From: Xylanibacter ruminicola
GTDB taxonomy: Bacteria; Bacteroidota; Bacteroidia; Bacteroidales; Bacteroidaceae
Reading direction: 5' to 3'
NCBI RefSeq assembly: GCF_900107775.1
Contig: NZ_FNRF01000002.1
Span: 375,129-439,128, forward strand
DNA: 64,000 bases
Shown: positions 32,814-41,790 of the stretch, in pieces
How positions within the stretch are numbered: the first letter of the stretch is position 1
Layout: every line of letters starts with the position of its first letter
Translations under genes and position numbers: made by a program
Notes under the pieces: generated by a model
Told to the model about the DNA's origin: nothing
Seen by the model: the letters and a program-made list of their open reading frames with translations, nothing else
Databases searched by the model: none

Positions 32814-33447
32814 ACTCAAAGTGCTGGTAATCCTTTTTGTTTTTCCAGGCTCCGCCCCAGCTAAAGCCGTATTTTACAAACAACTTGTAACACAAATCGT
32901 TACGGGTAATCTTATACGGAAAATCAGCCGTGCGGTTGACATACTTCTTGGCAGTTGCAGGTTCTACAATCTGGCTGCCATCTTTTTTGCTGTAGCGTAC
33001 GTAGGGGTTATACAGCGTATTGATATCTACGGCTAAGCCACGTGCATGTTTCGACAGATTCTTGGAGCCCGAAATGTTGCGGTAACAGAAACAGCTGCTG
33101 TTATTGGCACGCATCTGGCGCTCGTCGTCGGCATCGTACACATCGGGCAGGCGCATCTGCTGGATGGGGTAGTGGGCCTTATACAGTTCGCGGAATATGG
33201 CCAGCAGCTTATCGGCTATCAGCTTGTTACAGATCATCTCGCCCACATGGGTGCGGCCTTCCAAATCAACATGCGAAATCCTCAGGTAGCGTAAGTCGCT
33301 ACGCTTGATGTAAGGATTATCGTGCCAGGTTTTGCCCTGCATGGTTTGCCACACGCTATCGGGAATAGCTGTTGAGGTAAAAATCTGGCTTTGCGCACTT
33401 AAAGTGCAGCAAAGCCAGAATACGAAAGTAGTGAGTAGTTGCTTCAT
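32800..33447 (-). CDS. Exported M15-type peptidase
   Basis: Protein of 215 aa with a signal peptide (MKQLLTTFVFWLCCTLSAQS, cleaved near AQS). The M15C/VanY-like motif SKHARGLAVDINTLYNP (about 132-148) supplies zinc ligands His and Asp, and YQHFEF near the end supplies the last His. It probably cleaves peptidoglycan peptides in the periplasm, the same substrate class as the convergent S11 enzyme. It follows hppA with a 9-bp gap on the same strand. Confidence 0.82.
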   Translation of the reverse strand: MKQLLTTFVFWLCCTLSAQSQIFTSTAIPDSVWQTMQGKTWHDNPYIKRSDLRYLRISHVDLEGRTHVGEMICNKLIADKLLAIFRELYKAHYPIQQMRLPDVYDADDERQMRANNSSCFCYRNISGSKNLSKHARGLAVDINTLYNPYVRYSKKDGSQIVEPATAKKYVNRTADFPYKITRNDLCYKLFVKYGFSWGGAWKNKKDYQHFEFIGR

Positions 33448-33456
33448 TGTTATGTG

Positions 33457-35643
33457 TTACATAAATGCTACGGTGAGTCCCGCCATTACAATACTGACCA
33501 TCGACATGAGCTTGATCAGGATGTTGAGCGACGGACCCGAGGTATCCTTGAAGGGATCGCCAACGGTATCGCCTACGATACAGGCCTTATGGGCAAACGA
33601 GCCCTTACCGCCAAAGGCACCCTCTTCGATATTCTTCTTAGCATTATCCCAAGCGCCACCGGCATTAGCCATGAATACGGCCAAGGTAAAGCCGCCAGCC
33701 AGTCCGCCTACCAGCAGTCCGAGCACACCGGCAACACCCAGCACGCAGCCTACGATGATAGGAATAAGGATGGCCAGAACGGATGGGATAACCATCTCGT
33801 GCTGAGCAGCACGGGTAGAGATTTCAACACAACGGCCGTAATCGGGCGTGCCTGTACCTTCGAGAATACCTGCTATCTCGCGGAACTGACGACGAACTTC
33901 CTGCACCATCTTCTCTGCTGCACGTCCCACAGCCTCCATCGTCATACCACAGAACAGGAAGGCGGCCATCGCACCTACAAAGGCGCCCACAATCACCTTG
34001 GGGTTCATCAGGTTAACCTGGAAGAAGTTCATGAAGTCGGGGATATTGGCATCGGCAGCTGATATCAGCTCGCCCTTTACGTTCTCCATCATCACGCCAG
34101 CGCGGGTCATCGCAATCTTTATTTCTTCGATATACGAGGCCAGCAGCGCCAAAGCGGTGAGTGCGGCAGAACCGATGGCAAAGCCCTTACCGGTAGCAGC
34201 TGTGGTGTTACCCAGGGCATCGAGAGCGTCGGTACGGTGACGAACCTCCTCGCCTAAGCTCGACATCTCTGCGTTTCCGCCTGCGTTATCGGCTATAGGT
34301 CCGTAAGCGTCGGTAGCCAAGGTGATGCCCAGTGTTGAGAGCATACCAACGGCAGCGATACCGATACCATAAAGACCGTGAGCCAGGGATTCCGACGACA
34401 TAGAGAGATCGAATCCGTTGGCGCATAGATAGCTGAGCATGATGGCCACACCAATGGTGATAACAGGGATGCAGGTAGAAATCATACCTGTACCGATACC
34501 CTTGATGATAACCGTTGCGGCACCCGTCTGTCCGGCTTCCGAAATCTTCTGGGTGGGCTTGTAGCTGTGCGAGGTGTAATACTCGGTAGCCTGACCGATG
34601 ATAACGCCTGCTGCCAAACCCGCGATAACCGAGAACGAAAGGCCCAGCCAGTTCTGGATATCCAGCAGATACAGGATGCAGAAGGTTGCGGCAGCAATCA
34701 GGATGGCACTCACGTTGGTGCCCACCGAGAGCGAACGCAACAGATCCTTCATGGTAGCGCCCTCCTTAGTACGAACCAGGAAGATGCCCAGCAGCGAGAG
34801 GAACACGCCTACGGCAGCAATCAGCATAGGAGCAATAACCGCCTTGAGCTGAATCTCCAAGCCAGCCACACCAAAGGCAGCTGCACCCAGTGCGGCAGTA
34901 GAGAGTACCGAGCCGCAATAGCTCTCGTACAGGTCGGCACCCATACCAGCTACGTCGCCCACGTTATCGCCTACGTTATCAGCAATGGTAGCGGGGTTGC
35001 GTGGATCGTCCTCTGGGATATCAGCCTCAACCTTTCCCACGATATCGGCACCCACGTCGGCAGCCTTGGTGTAGATACCACCGCCCACACGCGCAAATAG
35101 CGCCTGGGTAGAAGCACCCATACCAAAGGTTAGCATCGTTGTGGTGATAGAAATTAAGCCATCGGCATCGAAGTTGTTAAGCACTACGAACCAGATGGCT
35201 ATATCAAGCAAACCAAGACCAACTACGGTGAGTCCCATAACAGCTCCCGAACGAAAGGCAATCTTTAAACCGGCATCCAAGCTCTCGCGGGCGGCATTTG
35301 CTGTGCGCGCCGAAGCATAAGTAGCTGTCTTCATGCCAAAGAAACCAGCCAGCCCCGAGAAGAAACCGCCTGTAAGGAAGGCAAACGGTACCCAAGGGTT
35401 CTGAACATTCAGTCCGTAGGCCATAAAGGCAAACAGCACGCAGAGCACCGCAAACACAATGCCTACTACCTTGTACTGCTGCTTTAGATAGGCCATAGCA
35501 CCTTTGCGCACATAGAGCGCAATTTCTTTCATTCGCGGCGTACCCTCATCGGCTTTCATCATCTGAGTGAAGAAATAGTACGCCATGCCTAATGCCACGA
35601 TCGATGCGATGGGCACCAGCCAGAATACTTGAGGAATCATCAT
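33457..35643 (-). CDS. hppA: Membrane pyrophosphatase (ion-pumping)
   Basis: Integral membrane protein of 728 aa with about 16 helices. It couples hydrolysis of pyrophosphate to export of Na+ and/or H+. The substrate site is visible as DVGADIVGKVEADIPEDDPRNPATIADNVGDNVGD (about 190-225). GNTTAATGKG near 470 carries Ala rather than Lys at the position that separates K+-dependent from K+-independent enzymes, so a K+-dependent form is expected; Na+ pumping is inferred from relatives. Upstream, no -7 box is evident within 50 bp, so it may be read with the acidic-tail gene. Confidence 0.95.
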   Translation of the reverse strand: MMIPQVFWLVPIASIVALGMAYYFFTQMMKADEGTPRMKEIALYVRKGAMAYLKQQYKVVGIVFAVLCVLFAFMAYGLNVQNPWVPFAFLTGGFFSGLAGFFGMKTATYASARTANAARESLDAGLKIAFRSGAVMGLTVVGLGLLDIAIWFVVLNNFDADGLISITTTMLTFGMGASTQALFARVGGGIYTKAADVGADIVGKVEADIPEDDPRNPATIADNVGDNVGDVAGMGADLYESYCGSVLSTAALGAAAFGVAGLEIQLKAVIAPMLIAAVGVFLSLLGIFLVRTKEGATMKDLLRSLSVGTNVSAILIAAATFCILYLLDIQNWLGLSFSVIAGLAAGVIIGQATEYYTSHSYKPTQKISEAGQTGAATVIIKGIGTGMISTCIPVITIGVAIMLSYLCANGFDLSMSSESLAHGLYGIGIAAVGMLSTLGITLATDAYGPIADNAGGNAEMSSLGEEVRHRTDALDALGNTTAATGKGFAIGSAALTALALLASYIEEIKIAMTRAGVMMENVKGELISAADANIPDFMNFFQVNLMNPKVIVGAFVGAMAAFLFCGMTMEAVGRAAEKMVQEVRRQFREIAGILEGTGTPDYGRCVEISTRAAQHEMVIPSVLAILIPIIVGCVLGVAGVLGLLVGGLAGGFTLAVFMANAGGAWDNAKKNIEEGAFGGKGSFAHKACIVGDTVGDPFKDTSGPSLNILIKLMSMVSIVMAGLTVAFM

Positions 35644-35691
35644 AATTAGGTTATAGTTTTATTGGGTTGTTGTTAAGTGAATGTACACTTA

Positions 35692-36516
35692 TTATTCCTC
35701 AGAGAAGTCGATGAGCTCAGAGCTCTCCTCGTCAGAGTCGTCGCCAAGGTCCATCATTGTTGAGTAGTTGTCCTCGGTGATATCCTCGTCGTTTGGTCCA
35801 TCTACCTCCTCATCTTCCTCGTCATGTGAGCTGTAGTTGTCCTCAACGATTACGTCAGAGTCGTCGTCCTCATCAAAGTCGTCGTCCTCGCCGTTACGCA
35901 ACTGCATGCGCAGCTTGATCTCCTCGGGCTTCAACTTAGCAAAGATAGCCTCAACCCAGCCACCTTTGGGCACCTCGAGTACCTCGTAGCCATCCTCTAC
36001 CTTCTTGTCGTACATGCCGCCTTTCTTGTGCAAGCGGTCCTTAGGCAGGGTAGTGGTAGAGATATCGAAACCGCTCTGGATAATGTCCTGAATCGACTGT
36101 GAGAGCGAATCCCAACCGCCACCAAAGTTGCGGTCGATAACCTCGAGCAACTGGGTTGCTGAGATGTGACGGATATTCTCGTAAGTTAAATCGGTGACAC
36201 GACTGATGGGGCGCTTCTTGATGGCCCAGATGAATTTCATGTTATCGTCGAACTTAATAGTGGCCACTTTATAACCACGACCTTCGTAGCTCTTGCGGAT
36301 AGGGGCAGAATCGTCGCGAAGATCCTCGATAAAGAAGGCACTCTTAAAGATCTGGATGTAGTGCTTTACGTTTTCCTTTACTTCGGCATCCTTGCAAGCG
36401 GCCTCCCACATACGGAAGACATCATTCTCCTGGATGTCCCAAACACTACTCTTGGTTACACTCTTAATTGATAATGACGGATTACTTTCCGGTTGTTGTT
36501 GTTTTGTTCTTGCCAT
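35692..36516 (-). CDS. Acidic-tailed protein of unknown function (274 aa)
   Basis: Cytoplasmic protein. Residues 15-200 form a folded domain (VWDIQENDVFRMWEAACKDAE, GRGYKVATIKFDDNMKFIWAIKK). The last 65 residues are almost all Asp/Glu/Ser and contain two related units, VEDNYSS and TEDNYST. I see it as a Bacteroidetes-conserved unknown; the tail suggests a partner-binding or DNA-mimic-like surface, which is inference. It has its own promoter, divergent from rarA, and hppA follows after 48 bp. Confidence 0.7.
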   Translation of the reverse strand: MARTKQQQPESNPSLSIKSVTKSSVWDIQENDVFRMWEAACKDAEVKENVKHYIQIFKSAFFIEDLRDDSAPIRKSYEGRGYKVATIKFDDNMKFIWAIKKRPISRVTDLTYENIRHISATQLLEVIDRNFGGGWDSLSQSIQDIIQSGFDISTTTLPKDRLHKKGGMYDKKVEDGYEVLEVPKGGWVEAIFAKLKPEEIKLRMQLRNGEDDDFDEDDDSDVIVEDNYSSHDEEDEEVDGPNDEDITEDNYSTMMDLGDDSDEESSELIDFSEE

Positions 36517-36537
36517 ATTATTCTACTAATTTTTGTG

Positions 36538-36569
36538 CAAATGTAACCACTTTATTTTTTATTCGCAAG
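36538..36569 (-). promoter_or_regulatory. Promoter of the acidic-tailed gene
   Basis: Minus strand -33 CTTG (plus 36566-36569), 20-bp spacer, -7 TACATTTG (plus 36538-36545). Confidence 0.7.
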
Positions 36570-36585
36570 TTTTTGGCCATAATTT

Positions 36586-36616
36586 TTTGTAATTATCGCA
36601 ATTTAGCGTAACTTTG
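36586..36616 (+). promoter_or_regulatory. Promoter of rarA
   Basis: -33 TTTG 36586-36589, 19-bp spacer, -7 TAACTTTG 36609-36616. The ATG is only nine bases after the box, so the mRNA is nearly leaderless. Confidence 0.75.
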
Positions 36617-36625
36617 TGCCCGAAT

Positions 36626-37900
36626 ATGGCACAACCATTAGCTGAAAGACTGCGTCCACGCACTTTAGATGAGTATATCGGACAAGAACATCTGGTGGGT
36701 GAGGGAGCTGTTCTGCGTAAGATGATCGACGCAGGACGCATACCTTCGTTTATCCTTTGGGGCCCTCCTGGAGTGGGTAAAACCACTCTGGCCCAGATTA
36801 TCGCCCACAAGTTAGAAACACCCTTCTACACGCTCTCGGCTGTAACGAGTGGTGTGAAGGATGTGCGCGAGGTGATTGAGCGCGCTCAGAAGGGCAGGTT
36901 CTTCAACGAGGCATCACCTATATTATTTATTGACGAGATACATCGTTTCTCAAAGTCGCAGCAGGACTCGCTGCTGGGGGCTGTAGAGAAGGGTATCGTT
37001 ACCCTAATAGGTGCCACGACCGAGAACCCGTCGTTCGAGGTGATACGTCCATTGCTGTCGCGCTGTCAGCTCTATGTGCTCAAGTCGTTACAGAAGGACG
37101 ATCTGCAGAAACTTCTGGAGCGTGCCATCCATACCGACGCTATCCTGAAGGAGCGAAACATCGTGCTGAAGGAAACCAACGCGATGCTGAGATATAGTGG
37201 AGGTGATGCGCGTAAGTTGTTGAATATCTTAGAGTTGGTTGTTGAAGCTGAAGCAGGGGATGAAGTAGTGATTACCGACGAGAAGGTGGTGAACCGTCTG
37301 CAGCAGAATCCATTGGCTTATGATAAGGATGGCGAGATGCACTACGATATCATCTCGGCGTTTATCAAGAGTATCCGAGGCTCCGATCCTGATGCCGCCT
37401 TGTATTGGCTGGCACGTATGATTGAGGGAGGTGAGGACCCTCAGTTTATCGCCCGAAGACTGGTAATCAGCGCCTCTGAGGATATCGGCTTGGCCAATCC
37501 AAATGCCTTGCTGCTGGCCAATGCCGCGTTTGATGCGGTGATGAAGATAGGCTGGCCCGAGGGGCGCATACCTTTGGCCGAAGCAACGGTTTATCTGGCC
37601 ACATCGCCTAAGAGTAACAGCGCCTACTTGGGTGTGGATGCTGCGCTCGACCTGGTGCGCCGTACAGGTAATCAGCCTGTGCCGCTGCCCATCCGTAATG
37701 CGCCCACGCAGCTGATGAAAGATTTAGGTTATCACGACGGCTATAAGTATCCGCACGACTTTGCTGGGCATTTTACACCGCAGCAGTATATGCCCGATGC
37801 GCTTCAAGACGAGCGTATCTGGCACGGACAGCATAATCCGTCGGAGGAGAAGATGTACCAGCGCATGGTGAATTATTGGGGAAAACGTTACGAGGACTAA
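36626..37900 (+). CDS. rarA: Replication-associated recombination protein A
   Basis: AAA+ ATPase of 424 aa (RarA/MgsA) that acts at stalled forks. Walker [11 protein letters not shown] near 45, Walker B LFIDEIHRF near 98, sensor 1 IGATTENPSFEV, and the C-terminal tetramerisation region with WLARMIEGGEDPQFIARRLV. The protein starts MAQPLAERLRP, the family norm, so the ATG at 36626 is chosen over an in-frame TTG lying in the promoter. The next gene starts on its stop codon (TAATG). Confidence 0.95.
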   Translation: MAQPLAERLRPRTLDEYIGQEHLVGEGAVLRKMIDAGRIPSFILWGPPGVGKTTLAQIIAHKLETPFYTLSAVTSGVKDVREVIERAQKGRFFNEASPILFIDEIHRFSKSQQDSLLGAVEKGIVTLIGATTENPSFEVIRPLLSRCQLYVLKSLQKDDLQKLLERAIHTDAILKERNIVLKETNAMLRYSGGDARKLLNILELVVEAEAGDEVVITDEKVVNRLQQNPLAYDKDGEMHYDIISAFIKSIRGSDPDAALYWLARMIEGGEDPQFIARRLVISASEDIGLANPNALLLANAAFDAVMKIGWPEGRIPLAEATVYLATSPKSNSAYLGVDAALDLVRRTGNQPVPLPIRNAPTQLMKDLGYHDGYKYPHDFAGHFTPQQYMPDALQDERIWHGQHNPSEEKMYQRMVNYWGKRYED

Positions 37901-38523
37901 TGATGAATATGGATCAGGAATTAATATATAAGCTCATAGAGTTGTTGGGCACATTCGCCTTTGCCATTTCGGGTATCAGACATGCGGCAGCCAAGCATTT
38001 CGACTGGTTTGGCGGCTATGTGTGCGGTGTGGCTGTGGCTATCGGTGGCGGTACTATCCGCGATGTGATGTTAGGCACCACGCCATTCTGGATGACCAAC
38101 GCTATCTATCTGATTTGTACCGCAGTAGCACTGCTTACCGTGGTGCTTTTCGGTAAATGGATGGAGCCCTTGAAGAACGCTTGGTTTGTGTTTGATACCT
38201 TGGGCTTGGCACTCTTTACGATTGCCGGTATCCAGAAGAGTTTAGCCTTCGGACAACCTTTCTGGGTGGCTATTATCATGGGCTGTATCACCGGTTCGGC
38301 TGGTGGTGTGATCCGTGATGTGTTGCTGAACAACGAGCCCGTGATATTCCATAAGGAGATTTATGCGATGGCCTGTGTGATAGGCGGCGTGGCCTATTGG
38401 GGACTTGCCGAACTGGGTGTTGCAGCCGAAATAAGCGCGGTGGTAAGCTTTATCGTTACCTGCCTGATTCGCTTCCTGGCTGTACGCTATCACCTTTCAC
38501 TCCCCGTTTTGAAAGAAAAGTAA
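37900..38523 (+). CDS. TRIC-type cation channel (UPF0126)
   Basis: Membrane protein of about 207 aa with seven hydrophobic segments in two repeats. The family motifs GTFAFAISGIRHAAAKHFDWFGG and GGGTIRDVMLG recur in the second half as TGSAGGVIRDVLL. Bacterial TRIC channels conduct K+ or other monovalent cations. Translation is coupled to rarA through TAATGATG; the ATG at 37900 or 37903 is the start. Confidence 0.88.
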   Translation: MMNMDQELIYKLIELLGTFAFAISGIRHAAAKHFDWFGGYVCGVAVAIGGGTIRDVMLGTTPFWMTNAIYLICTAVALLTVVLFGKWMEPLKNAWFVFDTLGLALFTIAGIQKSLAFGQPFWVAIIMGCITGSAGGVIRDVLLNNEPVIFHKEIYAMACVIGGVAYWGLAELGVAAEISAVVSFIVTCLIRFLAVRYHLSLPVLKEK

Positions 38524-38562
38524 ATAGTCAAATAGTAAATAGTCAAATTGTCAAATTAATAA
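38523..38562. repeat. AATAGTCAAAT-type repeat
   Basis: About five units of AATAGTCAAAT / AATAGTAAAT fill the whole gap before dnaB. No -7 box is seen, so dnaB may be transcribed with the upstream genes. Confidence 0.7.
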
Positions 38563-38563
38563 G

Positions 38564-40072
38564 ATGGCAGAACAAACAAATAGACGAAGAAAGAGTAGTA
38601 ACCAGCCCGTAGATCCTACCTACGGACACCTTCAGCCACAGGCCTTGGAGATAGAGAAGGCTGTGCTGGGTGCGCTGATGATTGATAAGGATGCCTACGC
38701 GGTAGTGTGCGAGATTCTGCGTGCTGAGAGCTTCTACGAGCCTCGTAACCAGATGGTTTATGCCGCCATACGCGATTTGAGTATGGAGGAGAAACCGGTT
38801 GATATCCTGACGGTTACCGATCAGTTGGCTAAGTCGGGTAATCTGGAGCAGGTGGGCGGTCCGGGTTATGTGGCCGAGCTGAGCTCTAACGTGGTATCAT
38901 CGGCCAATATCGAGTATCACGCTAATATCATCGCCCAGAAGTCGCTGGCCCGTCAACTCATCTCGTTCTCGAGCATGATTCAGACCAAGGCGTTCGACGA
39001 GACGATTGATGTTGAGGACCTGATGCAGGAGGCCGAAGGTTCGCTCTTCGAGTTGTCGCAGCACAACATGAAGAAGGACTACACGTCGATCGATCCGGTT
39101 ATCTCGCTGGCTGTAAAGGGTATCCAGGATGCCGCTAAGAACACCGACGGTTTGACGGGTGTTTCAACAGGTTACTTTAAGCTCGACGACCTGACCAGTG
39201 GATGGCAGGCTTCCGACCTGGTGATTATCGCCGGACGTCCTGCGATGGGTAAGACATCATTCGCCCTCTCAATGGCCAAGAATATTGCTGCTGATATCCG
39301 TACACCAATGGCTTTCTTCTCGTTAGAAATGTCGAACGTTCAGCTGGTAAACCGATTGATATCGAATGCCTGTGAGATTCAGGGTTCGAAGATTCTGAAC
39401 GGACAGCTGCAACGTGACGAGTGGGAGAGATTGGATAAGAACATCAATAAACTGCTGGGTGCACCGCTGTATATCGACGATACCCCAGGTCTTTCGGTAT
39501 TCGAGTTGCGTACCAAGGCCCGTCGACTGGTTCGTGAGCATGGTGTGAAGCTGATTATGATTGACTACCTGCAGCTGATGAATGCCAACGGTATGCGATT
39601 CAGTAGCCGACAGGAAGAGGTATCAACCATCTCTCGTTCGCTCAAGGGTTTGGCCAAGGAGTTGAATATTCCTATCCTGGCGCTGAGTCAGCTGAACCGT
39701 GGTGTTGAGAGCCGTGAGGGATTGGAAGGAAAGCGCCCACAGCTGAGCGACCTGCGTGAGTCGGGAGCCATCGAGCAGGATGCCGACATGGTACTGTTCG
39801 TACACCGTCCTGAGTACTATCATATCTATCAGGATGATAACGGTCGCGACCTGCACGGTATGGCGCAGATTATTATTGCTAAGCACCGTAAGGGTGCTAC
39901 GGGCGACGTGCTGCTTACCTTCCGTGGTGAGTACACCCGTTTCGAGAATCCTGAGGATAAAGCTATCGAGAACCGTGCCCCAATGGGAGGCGGCGAGATA
40001 TTGGGATCAAAAATAAACGGAGACAACCCACCGTTGCCTCCGTCAGATCCAAACGAACCGTTACCTTTCTAA
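38564..40072 (+). CDS. dnaB: Replicative DNA helicase DnaB
   Basis: Hexameric 5'-3' helicase of 502 aa. The N-terminal primase-interacting domain is at about 20-125 (PQALEIEKAVLGALMIDKDAY) and the RecA-like domain starts near 190. Walker A GRPAMGKTSFAL is near 223 and Walker B LIMIDYLQLM near 325. LSQLNRGVESRE and LRESGAIEQDADMV are further family motifs. No intein. The Asn/Pro-rich tail (about 475-502) is lineage-typical. Ends three bases before the convergent TPR gene. Confidence 0.97.
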   Translation: MAEQTNRRRKSSNQPVDPTYGHLQPQALEIEKAVLGALMIDKDAYAVVCEILRAESFYEPRNQMVYAAIRDLSMEEKPVDILTVTDQLAKSGNLEQVGGPGYVAELSSNVVSSANIEYHANIIAQKSLARQLISFSSMIQTKAFDETIDVEDLMQEAEGSLFELSQHNMKKDYTSIDPVISLAVKGIQDAAKNTDGLTGVSTGYFKLDDLTSGWQASDLVIIAGRPAMGKTSFALSMAKNIAADIRTPMAFFSLEMSNVQLVNRLISNACEIQGSKILNGQLQRDEWERLDKNINKLLGAPLYIDDTPGLSVFELRTKARRLVREHGVKLIMIDYLQLMNANGMRFSSRQEEVSTISRSLKGLAKELNIPILALSQLNRGVESREGLEGKRPQLSDLRESGAIEQDADMVLFVHRPEYYHIYQDDNGRDLHGMAQIIIAKHRKGATGDVLLTFRGEYTRFENPEDKAIENRAPMGGGEILGSKINGDNPPLPPSDPNEPLPF

Positions 40073-40075
40073 CGG

Positions 40076-41737
40076 TTATTTGTATTTCTCAATCAAGTTA
40101 TCTGCCTGCAGATTGCCCATTTCCTTGGCTTTCTGCAGGTTTTGTATTCCCTCTTTCTTGTTGCCCTTCAGGCACTGAGCCACACCTAAGAACAGGTAGC
40201 CGTCGCTGTCGTTAGCATCAACGCTCAGACTCTCCTTGGCGGTGGCGATGGCATTGTCGTAAAGACCTACGCGGATTTCGAGAGAGGCCTTCTCGGCGTA
40301 ATAAAGCGTCTCCTTAGGATTCATCATGATGGCGCGGGTGATATCGTTGAGTGCCTGCTGATACAGGCGACCCTCGATTTCTGCCTGATGACGGATGTAG
40401 TAGAAGTTATCGTTGACGTTGGCCTTCATCAGCTCCTCGTAATCGTTCATATCTGCGATAGCCTCGCGGAACTTCTTGGCCTGCAAACGAGCCTGGGCGC
40501 GCGACCACAGATAAGGGGCAGCCTCCTTCAGATAGGGCTTGCTGTACATGTTCATGGCGCTATCCATCAGGGCCAGCATCGAGGTGGTATCCTTCAGCAT
40601 CTCCTTACAACGGGCAGCGCTGAAATACAGCTCAGCACTCTTCATGTTGGTGCTCGAGAGCTCGTTGTAGATGTCGTAGGCCTCGGCGTATTTCTTCTGG
40701 GCAAACAGGATGTTAGCCTCAGTCTGACGATACATCAGCTGTGGGTTAAACGTGTTGGCGGTACGAACCTCTTCGAGCGCCTTTTCCAGTGTCCACTTAT
40801 CGTAAGGCACATCAGTCTGGAAAATATTTTTGTTGTATATCAGGCGGGCATAGTTGTAATGCGCATCATCCTTCTGCTGAGCATTCTTGATGGCCATCTC
40901 CATATCGCGGTCGGCAGCGGCAAAATCGTTGGCATTTGCCTCAAGCTGTGCGCGGTACATATAACCGTCGGCAGCGTTGGGGAACTTATGGATAAAGTCC
41001 TCGATCAGGGCTGCATAAGCGGCTGAATCCTGACGTGTCTGGGCCATATAGAGTGCCAGAACGGCCTCCTTGATGTTATCGGGAAGTTCCTTCTTAATCT
41101 TGGTCTCCAACAGGCTCGACTCGTTCATGCCAAAGCCCGAAATCTTCAGCGAATCGGCAAAGCGGGCGCTCACGGCATAGTTGAGAGTGTCCTTATCAGT
41201 AGCAGGCTGCTGCATCAGACCGATCACTTCGCCCAGCTGGTTAATCAGCGGACAACTAACAGTGTTAGCGGGCATGGTGAGCGCTACAGTATAGTAATCG
41301 TACTCGCCCTGGAATGTCTCAGCCTTGCGGACTGTTCCTGCTGGCACGTTCTTTACCTCGTGATAGGGCAGCAACCACGCTTGGCTGCCTACTGTGGCCG
41401 AAGCGCTGCTGATGGTCAGAGGCTGGGTTTTACCGCTTACACGGAACTTAACTACATCGTACATATCGTTTACACCTACGATGCTTACTACGGGCATTTC
41501 CTTACCTGCAGCATCGATAACCACAGCTTTCGAAGCGCCCTTGAATGGGGTGTAGTTACTGACTGCGTCGCCATTGGTGCTGGTAAAGAAACCGTTACTG
41601 CTGCCGATGAGTGAACCGTCAGCAGCAAAGGTCTTAAGGGTGAATACCGACTTGGTGGCTTTCTTTACCCAGCTGGGCTGAGCACCTGCAAGTAATGGCA
41701 TCACCGCCAGTAATATCAATAATACTTTCTTTTTCAT
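40076..41737 (-). CDS. Exported TPR protein with an inactive trypsin-like domain
   Basis: Protein of 553 aa with signal peptide (MKKKVLLILLAVMPLLAGAQ). Residues 25-200 follow the HtrA/trypsin fold (SVFTLKTFAADGSLIGSSNGFF...), but the catalytic residues are replaced: the expected His region reads VSNYTPFKGA and the expected GNSGGP reads NTVSCP. The Asp region VNDMYDVVKF is kept. Residues 230-553 are tetratricopeptide-like helices (for example YNELSSTNMKSAELYFSAARCKE). I infer a non-catalytic periplasmic scaffold. The upstream gap holds A/T-rich repeats with no obvious -7 box. Confidence 0.78.
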   Translation of the reverse strand: MKKKVLLILLAVMPLLAGAQPSWVKKATKSVFTLKTFAADGSLIGSSNGFFTSTNGDAVSNYTPFKGASKAVVIDAAGKEMPVVSIVGVNDMYDVVKFRVSGKTQPLTISSASATVGSQAWLLPYHEVKNVPAGTVRKAETFQGEYDYYTVALTMPANTVSCPLINQLGEVIGLMQQPATDKDTLNYAVSARFADSLKISGFGMNESSLLETKIKKELPDNIKEAVLALYMAQTRQDSAAYAALIEDFIHKFPNAADGYMYRAQLEANANDFAAADRDMEMAIKNAQQKDDAHYNYARLIYNKNIFQTDVPYDKWTLEKALEEVRTANTFNPQLMYRQTEANILFAQKKYAEAYDIYNELSSTNMKSAELYFSAARCKEMLKDTTSMLALMDSAMNMYSKPYLKEAAPYLWSRAQARLQAKKFREAIADMNDYEELMKANVNDNFYYIRHQAEIEGRLYQQALNDITRAIMMNPKETLYYAEKASLEIRVGLYDNAIATAKESLSVDANDSDGYLFLGVAQCLKGNKKEGIQNLQKAKEMGNLQADNLIEKYK

Positions 41738-41790
41738 TTTACTATTTTACTATTTACTATTTCACAATTTAATGTTCAATGTTCAATGAT
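41738..41790. repeat. TTTACTA and TGTTCAA repeats over the recN end
   Basis: TTTACTATTTTACTATTTACTA is followed by AATGTTCAATGTTCAATG. The last unit overlaps the recN 3' end and provides its TGA stop codon on the minus strand. Confidence 0.75.
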
